A stretch of 64,000 nucleotides of DNA from Eonycteris spelaea. Taxonomy: Eukaryota > Chordata > Mammalia > Chiroptera > Pteropodidae. A program made the translations under genes and the position numbers. The stretch lies in contig PUFA01000034.1 in NCBI GenBank assembly GCA_003508835.1, positions 2,630,501-2,694,500 on the forward strand. The letters are read 5' to 3'. Below the pieces are notes generated by a model. The model was not told the origin of the DNA. It saw only the letters and a program-made list of their open reading frames with translations, and did no database searches. How positions within the stretch are numbered: position 1 is the first letter of the stretch; each line of letters starts with the position of its first letter. This document shows positions 11,481 to 23,500 of this stretch, in pieces.

Positions 11481-12929
11481 CACCTTCCTTTCGCTTCCCA
11501 ACCCAACATGACATTTTTAAATTATAAACATTACATGCTCATTGTAGAATGTTGGGTGATAACAAACCACAGCGTGAGAATGCAAACCTTGGGGGGCGCC
11601 ACGCCTTAGAATAAACAGTGGTAACGAGCTGGCATGGAAGCCTTGTTTTTTCTGTGCACACAGGAACGACCATACGTCAGGTAACACTCTACACGTCATA
11701 CAAACGTGGGTTCTGGACACGAAACTAGGGGACACACCGGGGTGTGTCCTTACTGGGCTCCTTTCCCCGGGCGTGCCTCGCCCTCTGCGCAGTGCTCCCC
11801 TTCCCTCCCCACTGCTCCCCCCCGCCCGCTGGGGTCTGCACTGCCGCTGGCCGCTGGCCGCTGGCCGGGAGTCCCGTCTGCGCCTGCGTCTGTGTCTGCG
11901 TCTCTAGCCCTGCCTCCCCGCTCCCCGGGACTCCAGGTCCCTCTGCGACGCTGCCCTCTGGACACCTTGCTTTGACGTCCACGCCCACTTCAAACTTTGC
12001 AAAGCAGAAGACAAGGGTCAGCAGTTTCCCCCGGCACCTGCTCCCATACCTGTGTTTTCTATCCCCGTGGAGGGCAGCACCCGATCCCCAGTTAAATCAA
12101 CAAGCAAATAAACAACCCCCCCCCCCGCCCCACCATGCACACGCACAAACGCATCCCCCACAGAACACAACTGGCTGTTATGTTACCTCGTGGCACTTCC
12201 ACGCCCCTCTACCTGCCACGTCGTCAGTCCCCAAGCCCCGTGGGTTTTATGTTCTAAATCTCTCCCGAATGAGTCCTTTCCTCCCCATCTTCCACTGTTC
12301 AAGTGAACACCTTTGTCTGCCTTGGGATATTTTCTGGTACTCTCCTAAACCAGCAGCAGAGTTCTGGAGTGGAAATTATCCTGGGTAGGATTTCTTTATT
12401 GTTCTCCAGACTTTCGCATCTTCTGACCAAACTCCACCCAGTGAAAATCCGCAGTCCCATTTATGTTAGGACGCGTTGCTTTCCCCTTCCCCAGCAGCTG
12501 AGCTAAGCGCAGCACTGTGAGCTTTCGCTCGTCCTGCCTCTAAGGGAGGGTGAACACCCGCGGTGGCGCCGAGACGCCTGGGCCCTCCATGCTCTCAAGG
12601 CCACGGCAAAGGTAAGAGTGGGAAGCGAACTTCTCCCACTCGCCGAGCTCCACTCCGCGCTCTGAGATACGGACTGCAAGTCGGGATGAAGTCTGGGGCA
12701 ATGTGAGACGCTCTGTGCTCAGGACGTCCGTCCTGCGGCAGGCTGGAGACCCCGATGCTCCAGTTTTCCGGGGGTCTGGCTGGGAGAGGCTGGTGAGCCC
12801 TCCTGCGGTCCTCTGTGGTGACAGCGCCTCAAGCAGCAGTGACTGAGGGGAAGGGTGCTGGTACCGATGATGAATTCCTGCCTGGGGCCTCCCTACTCTC
12901 CAACCGCGTGGTTGCTGAGGTGTTTTCTG

Positions 12930-13430
12930 TCTTAGTCAAAGGACGCCATGTCTTACCCTGAAGACAAAGTCCAAACTCTCTAGCCTGCTGCTCCAGGCCT
13001 CTCCTTGTAACGTCACCCCCTGGGGCCGCCTGCAACGCCAACCCCAGCAATTCCAGTCCACAAACTGTTCCTTGAGAGTTCCATGCTTCTGGCCTGGGCC
13101 TGGAACACCCTCTCCGCCCACTCTTGCCTACCTAGGCATTTTCTACTCACAGGTTGGAAATCAACGGCTTTATGAAGCCTTTACGGCGGTTACAGAAGCT
13201 CCTCCCCCACCACCAGCCTAGCCATACACGCCTCTCTCTCCCCGACAGCACTTCCTTGGAAGAGGAGAACTTCTGTAACCACAGGCAGCCCGGTATATTG
13301 CGACTGTCACATGCCTGCCTCCTCTGACATCTCCGGCAGGATCGCATCTCTCTCATCTTTACACGCCTGGCACCTGGCACACGGCCGGTACTTGATGCGT
13401 GTTAACCGGATGGAGACTGGCGGCACTTCG
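12930..13430 (+). mobile_element. LINE L2 3'-end fragment
   Basis: AAAGTCCAAACTCTCTAGCC, TGGGCCTGGAACACCCTCTC, TTTATGAAGCCTTTACG and GGCACCTGGCACACGGCCGG follow the L2 3' end in order. Confidence 0.65.
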
Positions 13431-14945
13431 GGCAGCAAGAAAGGCAAGTCAAGGGCGCTAAGTCTTCTTGGTTCAGGTCCAGGAGCAAAGTCGGGTCAGG
13501 ACAAAGCTTAAATGCTGGCCATGGAAAAAAAAGGACCCTGATTGCAGGACCCTGACATTCTAAGCATTCTGGACCAGGGCTCGAGAGAGAGTTGATAGAA
13601 ATTGATCATTTAGGTAAATACACTGTTGCCCATGGCAGCTGGGTGGGGTATCAACAAGACTGTACAATCTTACATTAGCTGTGAAGAGCAGAAACACCTG
13701 CTGAAGCCCCAGCGGGCAGGCTGGCCAAGGTCAGCACCGGGTTAGCCGGGGGAGCCCCGTGACCGACGGAGAGGGCCACGAGGGGAAGAATCAATCAACC
13801 ACCTAGGCAAGGAGGAATGGCAGGGACTAGCAGCAACAGGGGGCTACAACAGCTCGAGGGGGCCTGCCTCCGACAAGCCCTGGGGGTTCTCTAGTGCCAG
13901 GAGGGGCCGCAGGGGCCTCCTGGGCCCCAGTGGCCCAGCTCCTGCTGGGCCCACACCTCCCTCGTGCCCCCGTGCCCTCTGGTTGTCTGAGCCTGAGAGC
14001 TGGGCCTTTCTCCTTTTCTCTGAGGGCTTCGCGGTCTCATCAGGGGCACCCAGCTAGCTCCCTACTCACACGCTGACCCAACCCGGAGGACAGAGACAAC
14101 TCCCCTGGAGCCCGCACGCTGTTTAGAGTTTGCCTTTCATCGACACTTCTGTGAATTCCGAGTGCGGTCAGCCCCTTGCTACACGGTTGGATGTGAACCT
14201 CAGCCTGACACTCCCCGGGCTCCGCGTTAACACAGGCTCCCCCCCACCACCCTGCCCACCCTGTCCCTGCCTTTGGTCTCGCTGCAAAGCCGCACCGACA
14301 AAGAAGCGTAGAGATTTATGGGCGAACTTTCATTTGAGCTGTTTCACACCTAAAATAACACGAGTGCTTGGGCCAATAGGCAGAAATTTTAGGTTTAGAT
14401 TTCAACTGTTTAGGTTTTCTTTTACTTTTAAAACTCAATTCACCTATTTAAAAAATTATCTTAAAATTTACAATTCTATTGTATTCCCCTCTCAGAGAAG
14501 ACAGCTGGGAGACATTAACTCGGTAGCTGTGATGTCCTGGGAAGGACAGGCTAAGTGTGGGTCACACTTGGTCCGTATCCTAATAGATTTCTATCTTTCA
14601 TCAAAAAGAGTGTTTTTTTGAAGGGATTTCAATGGACAATATTTAATTTTGTCTTTCCTTCTGAGTATACTCCATTGTCAGCAAGAATCACAAGTACCTA
14701 TTACTGTGACTAAAACCCCCACAAGAAGAGTTTCACTTAGAAGACAGCAAGATGATGTTTGGGACCCAGATCATTTCACTGTCCCCGGTCCTAACCTCTG
14801 TGAGAATTCCCCGAACCGAGCTAAGACCGTGACGGACGTCGGTTACTTACAGGTCAGTAGCACTGAATGAAAAGGAATCAGTGCGCCATTCCCTCCAGAT
14901 GGGAAGTCGACTGGCATCCCCACCCCTCCCCCAACACACACACAT

Positions 14946-14960
14946 CCCCCCCCCCCCCCC
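14946..14960. repeat. Poly-C run (15 C)
   Basis: Uninterrupted C homopolymer, preceded by ACACACACACAT. Likely a sequencing-difficult site. Confidence 0.95.
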
Positions 14961-16718
14961 GTCCCCCACGAAGTCGGGGGAAGTGATTCTGCCAAATGAG
15001 AAAGCAGAGGGTCTGGATGAGGAGGGAGGCAGCTCATCGAGCTTTGAAGAAGACCTTTATAGGCAGAGGAAAGTGAAAACAGCAGGAACGTTCCTGGACA
15101 CAGCCCTTCAAGAAACACAACGAGGAGGAAGAAAGGTCAGAGCAGCGGTTCCAGGGAATCGGAAGGCACCGCCGCTGCTGTCCAAGGCCGTGGGCCAGCG
15201 CCACAGGCTCCTGCCAGGCTGGGGGCAGTGCCGGGCAGCAGCAGCCGCAGCCAGGCAGGGCCCACATGCCCGTCCCGCACGCAGCTCCCGCGGGGGCAGA
15301 GTCCCCGCTCTGTGGTCCCACAGAGAAAGTCTACATCTGTGACCAGCCTCATCACAGAACCAAGGACAACAGAAAACATGCTTAGTCAGTTAACCCAATA
15401 CTGGTTTTCCATCCTCTGAGTCTGAAACGTAATTCCTGGGTGTAGAACAGGATGCGGCAGCTAGATAAGAGAAAGACACCTGCTTAGAAGGAGGCCCTCT
15501 GGCTGTGACTACAACACTGCAACACGTGAATCTGAAGAGCAGAACTCAACTTCCCCACACGAGAGAACGTTTCACATGCATTCACTTTATGCGGTCTTTG
15601 AAGACTGCTATTTCTATTTTCTTTCCCTCACAACATTATAGTAGCTGTAGGTGAAAGCGGTTTCGGAGTCTCACCTCCCTAAGAGGCCACGAGCAGGCAG
15701 AGGCTAGGCTGGGTTTAGCCAACTGCATTTTCAGGCAGAAGGTGTGGCTGGGATGTCTCCCACCTGAGGTTACAGTAAACGCAGTCAGTGCACTGCTAGC
15801 ACAGGGCTGGGGCGGCTTGGAGCTCAAATGACGTCACGGTTTATTGCGCCCGGCAGAGGTATGTCTAAAAGTCCACCTTCTACTTGTCATATATAATTCT
15901 ATCTGGAGCAGGCAGCAGGGTGACTTTCCCCAGGGTTAGAGAGGCAGTGGCCCGAGCACACTGGCCCACCAGGACATGCTGCTTGTGAGGGTGCTGCTCA
16001 GAGGCTGGATTTCCGTCTGCCAGCTGTGCGGCACGCGGGCATGCCAGCAGTGAGAGCCACCGATCAGATCAGGCGGTGGAGGGAAACTGGGCAGCGGATC
16101 CTTTCTCTAGTGATGACATTTGGAAGTTCCCAGAATAGAGCAGGTTTGCCGCCTGGCTGGTTTCTTACCCTTGAGAGATGGGGCCAGGTAAAGGTTCCTG
16201 GCTCCCAGAATGCCATGTGCGGGTGGGTGGTAGAGACACACCTCTCACCTTAGTGTAGTCTCTTGAATACAGAAATCGTTGCCAGGACATGGGAGAGGGC
16301 AGGCTCAAGCAAGCACGGGAAGCCGTCTGAAACCGGAGCACTGGGTTCAAGAGAGCTAGGTAGGAAGTGAAGGTCGTGATATAAAGACCTACGATTCCCC
16401 AAAGAAGCAGATACACAGCGCCCAGGGAGCAGAAGGGAACCAGGAAAAATTCATTTGCTCCAGGGAGGGGGCGGAAATGACTCATGTATACAGCCTCTTA
16501 CTCCCCACGGTGCCCAGGGCCCAGGGCAGCGCCCAGCAGAGCTGGTGTTACTGGATACCTGTTAATGGAGGTCTGTAGCCTCAGTGACTTCCCAGGAGGG
16601 GCAGAATCAGGACCCAGGAAAAGCCCTGATGCCCCCTTGGCTCCCTTTACTTTCTACCTGACACCCAGGTCGTCTTATAAAGCAGGTGAGGAGCAGATCA
16701 GCCCCCACCCTGGAGACC

Positions 16719-16882
16719 AGGAGTCAAAACCTTTTCTGGAAAGGCAACAGTAAATCTCCACTCCACTGTCCTAGTGAAGTGTGACCATGCCACAGACACT
16801 GCATAAATAAATGGGTGTGACTGGGCTGCAACGAAACTTCATACAAACTGTGGCAGGTGTGGGCCGAGTCTGCTGAGCCCTG
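16719..16882 (-). mobile_element. Non-autonomous hAT-type MER element, copy 2
   Basis: The plus strand shows CAGGAGTCAAAACCTTTTCTGG at one end, GACTGGGCTGCAACGAAACTTCATACAAA in the middle and GGTGTGGGCCGAGTCTGCTG at the other, the reverse orientation of the element at 2192-2404. Confidence 0.6.
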
Positions 16883-17240
16883 CTGTGGAACGATAGTTTG
16901 AAAGCCGTTATTCTTCCTCATCCCTTTCTGAATCTGACCGCTTTTCTGAGTTACTTATGCAGCAAGGCCGGTGTGCAGGCCGGACACGAGGCCTGTGAAG
17001 CAAATCTCTTCAGTCTGCTCCCTCTTGAACGTATCCGGGCCTAACAGGGAAGCACCAGCAACAGACGGCAAACACCTTCTGTTTGTCTGTTTGTTTTTAA
17101 CACCTTATTAGGTGTGAGAAAAGATGTTCAGAGATCGCTGTTCCTCAGAATTGTTTTGTTGTTGTTTAAGGAGACATAAACAAAGAAAAAGAAGAAGACA
17201 ACAGAAGCATGCCTTTCAACCCAAGAACCTGGATTTTTAC

Positions 17241-17356
17241 CTTCTGAACCAAGTAGACGCTTGTAGCTCTCTCAGCAGCCACTTTATCCAAATCGGACTC
17301 CTCGGGAACAAAGTAACTGACGTCGGCAATGTGAACTCCCACTTCATAAGCGTTGC
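17241..17356 (-). CDS. DIS3L2: DIS3L2 coding exon (116 bp), RNB domain central strand
   Basis: The minus-strand acceptor is CTTCTTCGCTTTTCCAG and the donor is GTAAAA. The exon begins with two bases completing a Gly codon split from the 80-bp exon, followed by 38 full codons. It encodes [20 protein letters not shown], then a DLDKVAAER helix and SVYLVQK at the end. [11 protein letters not shown] is the conserved RNB strand that packs next to the active-site aspartates and lines the RNA channel. The frame is open throughout. Skipping it would shift the frame. Compared with the human and mouse proteins as I remember them, the start (NAYEV) looks one residue longer and PEES replaces PEGS; I could not check this by alignment. 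Confidence 0.96.
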
Positions 17357-17964
17357 CTGGAAAAGCGAAGAAGGTCCATCAGCACGGAAGGCAACGGCGG
17401 TCCCTCCCAGGATGGCACGTCCCTCCCGCGGTCACGGGGCCTGGAAGCCCGGGCAGCCATTTCTAGTGTCACTGGCCTCTCCACCTACTTCCTGTGATGT
17501 CACTGTTGCCACCTTCCCCACGGCACACTGGATGAGGAGACTTTTATCCTGAATAAACAACATTAACCATTGTCACAAGATGTTTCCCATTTCTAAAAGC
17601 TTCTTGTCTTTGAGAGATTATCTGTAGACTTGCAAAAGAAGACTCCTCCTGGAGGATGAACGAATCCTTTTGGGCCAGTAGAAGCAAGGTAGTCCCCAAA
17701 CCCTGCACCCTCTGCCTCTGGAAGCCCTGCCCTTCCTGTCCATTCTGGCCCCATATCAGCCTTCCTACTTGATTCCATCCCCTCTTACTCAGCCTTCCAT
17801 AGCTAGTAATCTTAACCGTGGGTCTGGTGACATCACTCCTTAGGCCGCTAGTCACGTGCTTCTAGGTCTCACTGCAACCTCCCTCCTCGGCCTTAGGACC
17901 TCACCCTCCCGGCCACGCTCTGTCCTGGGAAGCTTGCTTGGCTCATGCTTTTCTTACACTTGAG

Positions 17965-18200
17965 ATAATCTCCTTGGGATCTGCCTATCGTCCACCACGG
18001 TCTCTTCTCCAGAGCGTCGTCATTACCACACCGCACACCCCGCACTGGCTCACGTGTTTACTGTCTGCCTCTCTCCCTACGGGGTCAACTCCAGAAAGGC
18101 CTTTTGTGAAGAGTACACTGTTGTGGGCCCAGTCTGCCGACCGGGAAGGTTGCCGACACAGGGTAGGCGCTCCATAGATACTTGTTGAGTGACTGAACTC
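17965..18200 (+). mobile_element. LINE L2 3'-end fragment
   Basis: Contains the L2 terminal order: ACTGGCTCACGTGTTTACTGTCTGCCTCTC, CTCCAGAAAGGCCTTTTGTG, then TAGGCGCTCCATAGATACTTGTTGAGTGACTG, which is the L2 3' terminus. Confidence 0.7.
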
Positions 18201-20794
18201 TAATTGGTTCGCCTCCTGCCATTTCCCTCCTGGTAAAAAACCCTACTTGTTCTTCCTTTTGGAACCGCCTTCCCCTTGCTGGCGGGGCTAGTTCTCAGCA
18301 GGTCCTGCCTTCCCCATCAGTTCTACGAGCGAGATGGTCAGGTGATTCAGGCCAATAGCAACGGACCTAAAGCGGGCTTGGGGGCCAGTTAGGTTATTGA
18401 TTTAAGATATACTCTTGAGCATCCCATAAATCATCTAGCAAATGTAGTGTATGTAATTATACGTCTTTATATACATACATATAGATAGATATAAGAAAAT
18501 GCACAAAATGGACAGAGCACGGAAAAGAGTGCCCGTGTAAATAAGTGTAGAGCTTGAAGAGCGCATCCCGAGCAGACAGAAGCTGGTGACACACACAGAG
18601 GTGAATTTGCTTAAGTTTAAATATACGCCTGGCGTAATTCCATTATACCCGCCCCTGTTCGGGGTGACTGGTCTAGGCATAGGCAGGTGACTCGGTAGAT
18701 TTTTTTGAGTCTGTTTTCAGAGACGGATATGGACTTCAGGGACGAGAGTCTCTCTCTCTCAGGACCCCGAGAGTAAAGGCACTGTAAGTCTGGAAGCGCT
18801 AAGGAAGCATCTTTGCCCACATAACTGTGCCGCACGAGAAAACAACAGTCTAAGAAATAAAGGGGAGGATTCACGATGACCTCGTTTCAGTGCCAGAATC
18901 CAGCTAACTAGCCTACCTGTGAACTTGGCGGTTTTTGAATTAATCAATTCCCTTTCGGTTATGCCTCACTGCAAGAATCCTGACTGATACCCCAGGTGAC
19001 TCCGAGAGTTTACTAACTCATCAGCACTTGCTCCTCCTGTTACCTGGGTGATCGGCCCTAACACGTCACATGTTTCCCTGCAAACTGTGGACCTATTTAT
19101 GGTCCGGCTGTTCCTTCAGTGGGGGATGATTTTTCTCTCGGTTTTTAAAATGAAAAAATGTTTAAACAGCGGCAGTTAATACAAGGGGCTCGGGGAATAA
19201 AAGCTTTTAAGATTCCGTATTCTTCACCTGCCTCCCACCCCGAGACCCCCCTCCTACAGGGCACCACTGGGTTTCCCCGCCCAGCCCTGGACCATTCACA
19301 CATTAGGGGAAACCCAGGTCCATCTAAGACACCCTGGCTGTGATGGGTAATAGGACAGACCTGCTTCCCGCAGAGGAGAGAGGGCCGCCTGGAAGGCTGA
19401 GAGCAACCAGTGTGGCTCAGAGTCCAGCGGCCTCACGCTGAGCGCCACCCAGCTGTGCTGCTGGGTCCCGGGGAGCCGCGAAGCCTGCCTGCCATGATCG
19501 AGGAACTCAAGCCTAGGAGAACGTGGCCAAGAATCTCAGACAGCTCAACGTCCAATCCTGAGACTACAAGTATCTAAAACCAACACTGGGAGAAGGTGAA
19601 ATAAAGTGTCCTCTTCTGAAGTAAGAATTATAATGTATTGGCCTAACAGGCAAATATTGACTAAAGGAAAAGAGAGGGGATTATTACATCATGATACAAA
19701 CCATCATTTTAAGTTCGGTCTCTGTGTTGTTACTACACATGAACTTTCTGTCCTTAGTCAAAATTGACAAACTGACAAAGAGTTCATTACAGGAGATAAA
19801 ACACGAAGGAGGCCAATCAAAACGTATTTGAGAGGCTTAAGTTTCACTCAGAATCCCCAGCAGAGCCTCTAAAACCAGCAAAGAGAAGCTCTCTTATTCT
19901 CTCTTTTGGACATTTTTTTATGGAAACCCTAAGTAAATATTTTATTACATATATTTACATAATGTGAACTTGCAAAACTCTTGAGGTAGTGATACTGTAG
20001 TTTTTATTCTATGAAAGAGAAAATGTAAATCCAAAAGGTTATATAATATGCGCTGCCCAAACATTTAGGACAAATTTGATGTTTTATAGAATACTGCCTT
20101 CCATATAAAAGTATCCTTTCAAGTTTTTTTTACATTAAAACATTTTCATCTACTGGGGCTGAGGTGCCTCCTGCGAGTTTGGAAGAACTGTGGAAGCAGA
20201 GGCGGGAAGAGTCCCCAAGGCCGGCCCTGTCTGGCTAACTCTGCACAGAGCCTGCAGACCTAGGTGAATACAAATGCCCCTCCAAACGGACTGAGAGGAC
20301 ATCGGAACTGCTTCGTCGATTAAAACGCAACCAGAACCGGAAGCGGGGGCTTCTGCACCACCTTCGGAGCCAGCCCCTCGCCCGTCCAGCCACTTCCCAA
20401 CAGTGTCCCTGCCAAGCGGTCCCTGACACATCCTCAAGGGCTGGAGCTCACATGTGGAGGACACCTGCCCTGCTGCCGAGGAGCGCTGGTGGTGAGAAAG
20501 CATTTCCTTACACGGGCCTGACCCACGGAGGTGGAGCCGCCAGTTTATGCCGGCGCTGGCGTCCTTAAGAGGCCACCCCTCTGCTTAAGGAGCTCGCGGT
20601 CTCATGGGGTTGGCAGATGTACCCACGTGGTGACAGTATGATGTTGCTAGTGCTAAGACAGAAGAAGTTTACACATCTCCCTGCATGAAGCTGAACTCTG
20701 TTTCTCCTTCAGTGAGAACGTGAAGTTTTTACAATTCATAAGAACTTACACAAACGCAATGTCGACGCTGGTGATCACGAAAATGACAAGGACA

Positions 20795-21000
20795 GCCAGT
20801 GGCGACCATTTATTTAACGTCTCCTCTGTGCCGGGTGCTCCACACACATCAATGCAGCTTTGACAATAAACCCTGTAAAACCATTTTCACAGATGAATCA
20901 TCTGTAGCTCAAAGAGGCTCCAAGCCACTTGCTCAAGGTCGCCGAGCTAGTAAATAATAAACCCTGGATTCAAAACTAGGCCAATTCAGAGCCTTTGATC
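20795..21000 (+). mobile_element. MIR-family SINE
   Basis: CATTTATTTAACGTCTCCTCTGTGCCGGGTG, AATAAACCCTGTAAAACC, ATTTTCACAGATGAATCATC, CTTGCTCAAGGTCGCCGAGCTAGTAA and CCTGGATTCAAAACTAGG match the MIR-type core and 3' part. Confidence 0.75.
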
Positions 21001-21659
21001 CTTTTATTACCACCCCAAACCCCTGCCACTGTCACCGTAACTCCAGGACATGATACAACCCAATTTTTCATCTCAGTGGACTCCAGCTAGAAACCCCTCC
21101 CTCCCTCTTATGGTTCAATAGCAGCCACATTCTCAGCTATGGACTCGCAAGTCCTGTCAGGGACGTCCCCCAGCCTTGTTCGCAGCCACATCCCTGTCTC
21201 TGCAGGCTTTTTTGGTCCCACTGCTGACCTCCTCAGCGCCTTGTAGCAGGGCCTGATTACAGAGCAACTGCTAAGCCATCAACTCTAGCGCTATTGAAGT
21301 CCTTGGGGTCCAGCAATCCCTTTCTAAATTTCTAGCTTACAGTCATCTTAAGCTGGTGGCAGGTGACTGTCCTAAGTGCCTGAAAGGGCTGTGCCCACCA
21401 GACCTCCCTCGCCTTGCCAGGAGTGATGCCGGGGCCTCCCAGATTTGGGTCACAGAGCTCACCTGTACCCACTGCTGAGATGGGACAGTGACAGAGGCTC
21501 TTCCTGACCCAGCAGGACACTCCTTTTAATCCAGAATGTAGGGGAACGATGCTGCCTAATTGTACCTCACCAGCAAAAAATAACTGCTTTTGTCCAGGTC
21601 ACGAATGGCCTTGTGTCACCAAAGCCAAGCCTTTTCAGACCTGGCCTGGCCTGACCTCC

Positions 21660-22950
21660 TGGGCACCGCGGCCTGCTGATTCCTCCCTCCCGAAACACTC
21701 ATTCCCCTGCCCCAGGCCCCACTCCGGGCGTCCGACAGCAGCCGCGTGCCTCTGCGCCCTGCCCGGGCTGCCCTCCCTTCCAGCTCCGCTCTCTCCCTCG
21801 GCCCGTCTCGCCTGCTCCCAGGGCCTCGAGCATTGTCTCTGAGCGTCTGTGTCCATTCCGTGCCTCCGGCCCGGACGTCTCGGAGCTGCAGACCGACATG
21901 TGCGGGGAGAGGCCACTGAGCCGTCGCACAGGAACCTCACGCTCACACCTCCCAGTCCCCAGCCCAGCAAAACCACTTCTCTTCCCATGTTCTCCATCCC
22001 GGGAAGCGGGCTCCCTCCCGCTGAACTAAAGGGGCATCACCACGGCCCAAACCTCACAGGCCCGCGACCCGGTCCCCGCCGTCCACCGGCCCGAACGCCG
22101 TCCTGACGCGCCCCCTGCTGCTCTCCCGCCGTCTCTCGAACCCAGTCCCCACGCTGAGGCCAGTGCTCTTCCCTGGCACCTGCTGTGGCTGCCCTGGGCA
22201 CGCAGCCCCGGGCCCCGGCGCCCGCTCCGCACGCTGTGTTCCATCGCTGCGTCACGCGGGCCCGCCTTGGGCGTGCTGGGCTCCCCGGCCCTCGCCCGCC
22301 AGCCGCGGTGACGGGGCTTCTTCAGCGGCTCGCCCCGGTCGGGCTCCGCACCGCTCTCTCGCGGGGTGTCCTCCCCTTCTCTCCCCGGTGACCCCTCCTG
22401 GGCCGCTCCCCCCGGCAGGCCTTCCCACAGCATCTTCACCCTCAGACGCCCCAGCTCAGCACTGCGAGCGGGTCACAGGGTCCCTCCCCGACCCTCTGCC
22501 AGTGGCACGAAGGGCAAGGAGGGGGAGTGAAGTGTCTAGCGTTCGCTGAATGAAGACGAGAATAAGGAAAATGTGGGCAGACTTGCTGCCAGCCCGGGCC
22601 GAAAGGGGCTGCAGACGCCGCGTGGCCCAGCCGCGTGCAGCTCCCCCGCACCCAGGCTTCCCGGAGGGCGTCCGGCCGCGCGTGCACACCGCGGGCCCCC
22701 TGGAAGTCACGCCTGCCAGCGCCGCCCACTCCGTCCTCAGATAGCAAGGACAGCGAAAAGTGTCCCCTGACAGCGAAAGCCATCCTCTTAGAGTTTCCAC
22801 GTGCTGGTGCCACGCTACCCCACGGGGCCCGTCTCCTTGGAGACGAGCGAGCGGGCGCCAGGCAGGGAGCGCGGGGCGGACTTACTCTGCTCTGGAGAGG
22901 CGTGTGGCCCCCGGTCCTCTCTCCTACGGGCAGGAAACCCACATGGCGTG
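21660..22950. other. Intronic CpG-rich stretch
   Basis: GC-rich sequence with frequent CpG over about 1.3 kb, densest at 22040-22900, in an otherwise CpG-poor intron. No TATA box, exon or transcript evidence is seen. The many overlapping frames on both strands look like products of base composition. It could be an orphan CpG island or simply GC-rich repeat debris. Confidence 0.55.
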
Positions 22951-23009
22951 GCTCGGAGTCACGTCATGATCCTCCACCTCCTCCTCCCACCATGTCACTA
23001 ATGACCACC

Positions 23010-23500
23010 TTCCTTCCTTCATTCATTCAGCCGTCTGACGAATACCTACTAAGCTCCTGCTACGCGGCAGCACTAATCCATGCGCTGACAAGGAGCCTTC
23101 TCTTGCGGAACTTAACAGTCCAGTGCGAAGGGAAAGACCACGAGCAAACACATAGATGACGAGGTGACTTAAGAGAGTAAAAAGGAGGTGACGACAATGC
23201 CGGGTCCACCTCGGATTTCGTGAGGAAAGATCTCCGAGGAAAGAAACTGAGGAGACGGGTGTCTGAAAAGGACCACGTCACATGACGGCATGAGGGGCAG
23301 CAGCCCAAGCGGAGGAGGTGAGCGGAGACGAGCGTCGAAGGAGGGAGCAGCCAGGTACGTCTAAGAAACAGAAAGGCGACTGGACCAAAGGGGGAACTGG
23401 AAGCCAGAAGGCTCGCGAGGGGGTCGGCGCCCCAGTGAGAGACGCCCTGGGGCAGGACGAAGCACTCAGATTGTATTTCAAGTACGATGGGAAATCACTG
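23010..23500 (-). mobile_element. LINE L2 fragment, antisense
   Basis: The plus strand begins TTCCTTCATTCATTCAGCCG, then ATACCTACTAAGCTCCTGCTACG, GACAAGGAGCCTTCTCTTGC and GGAACTTAACAGTCCAGTG, the reverse complement of the L2 3' end. Confidence 0.65.

Larger units (their letters stand above)
4898..17240 (-). other. DIS3L2: DIS3L2 intron between the 116-bp and 108-bp exons (12,343 bp)
   Basis: GT-AG intron on the minus strand. Besides the repeats listed separately I see nothing nameable in 6830-7850 (AT-rich and mixed unique sequence), 9930-10880, 13450-14930 and 14965-16710. These stretches have only short chance reading frames. Confidence 0.88.

Noticed and set aside
11744..12388. 214-codon plus-strand frame, Pro/Cys-rich
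   Set aside because: GC-rich intronic sequence with poly-C; no domain or splice context.
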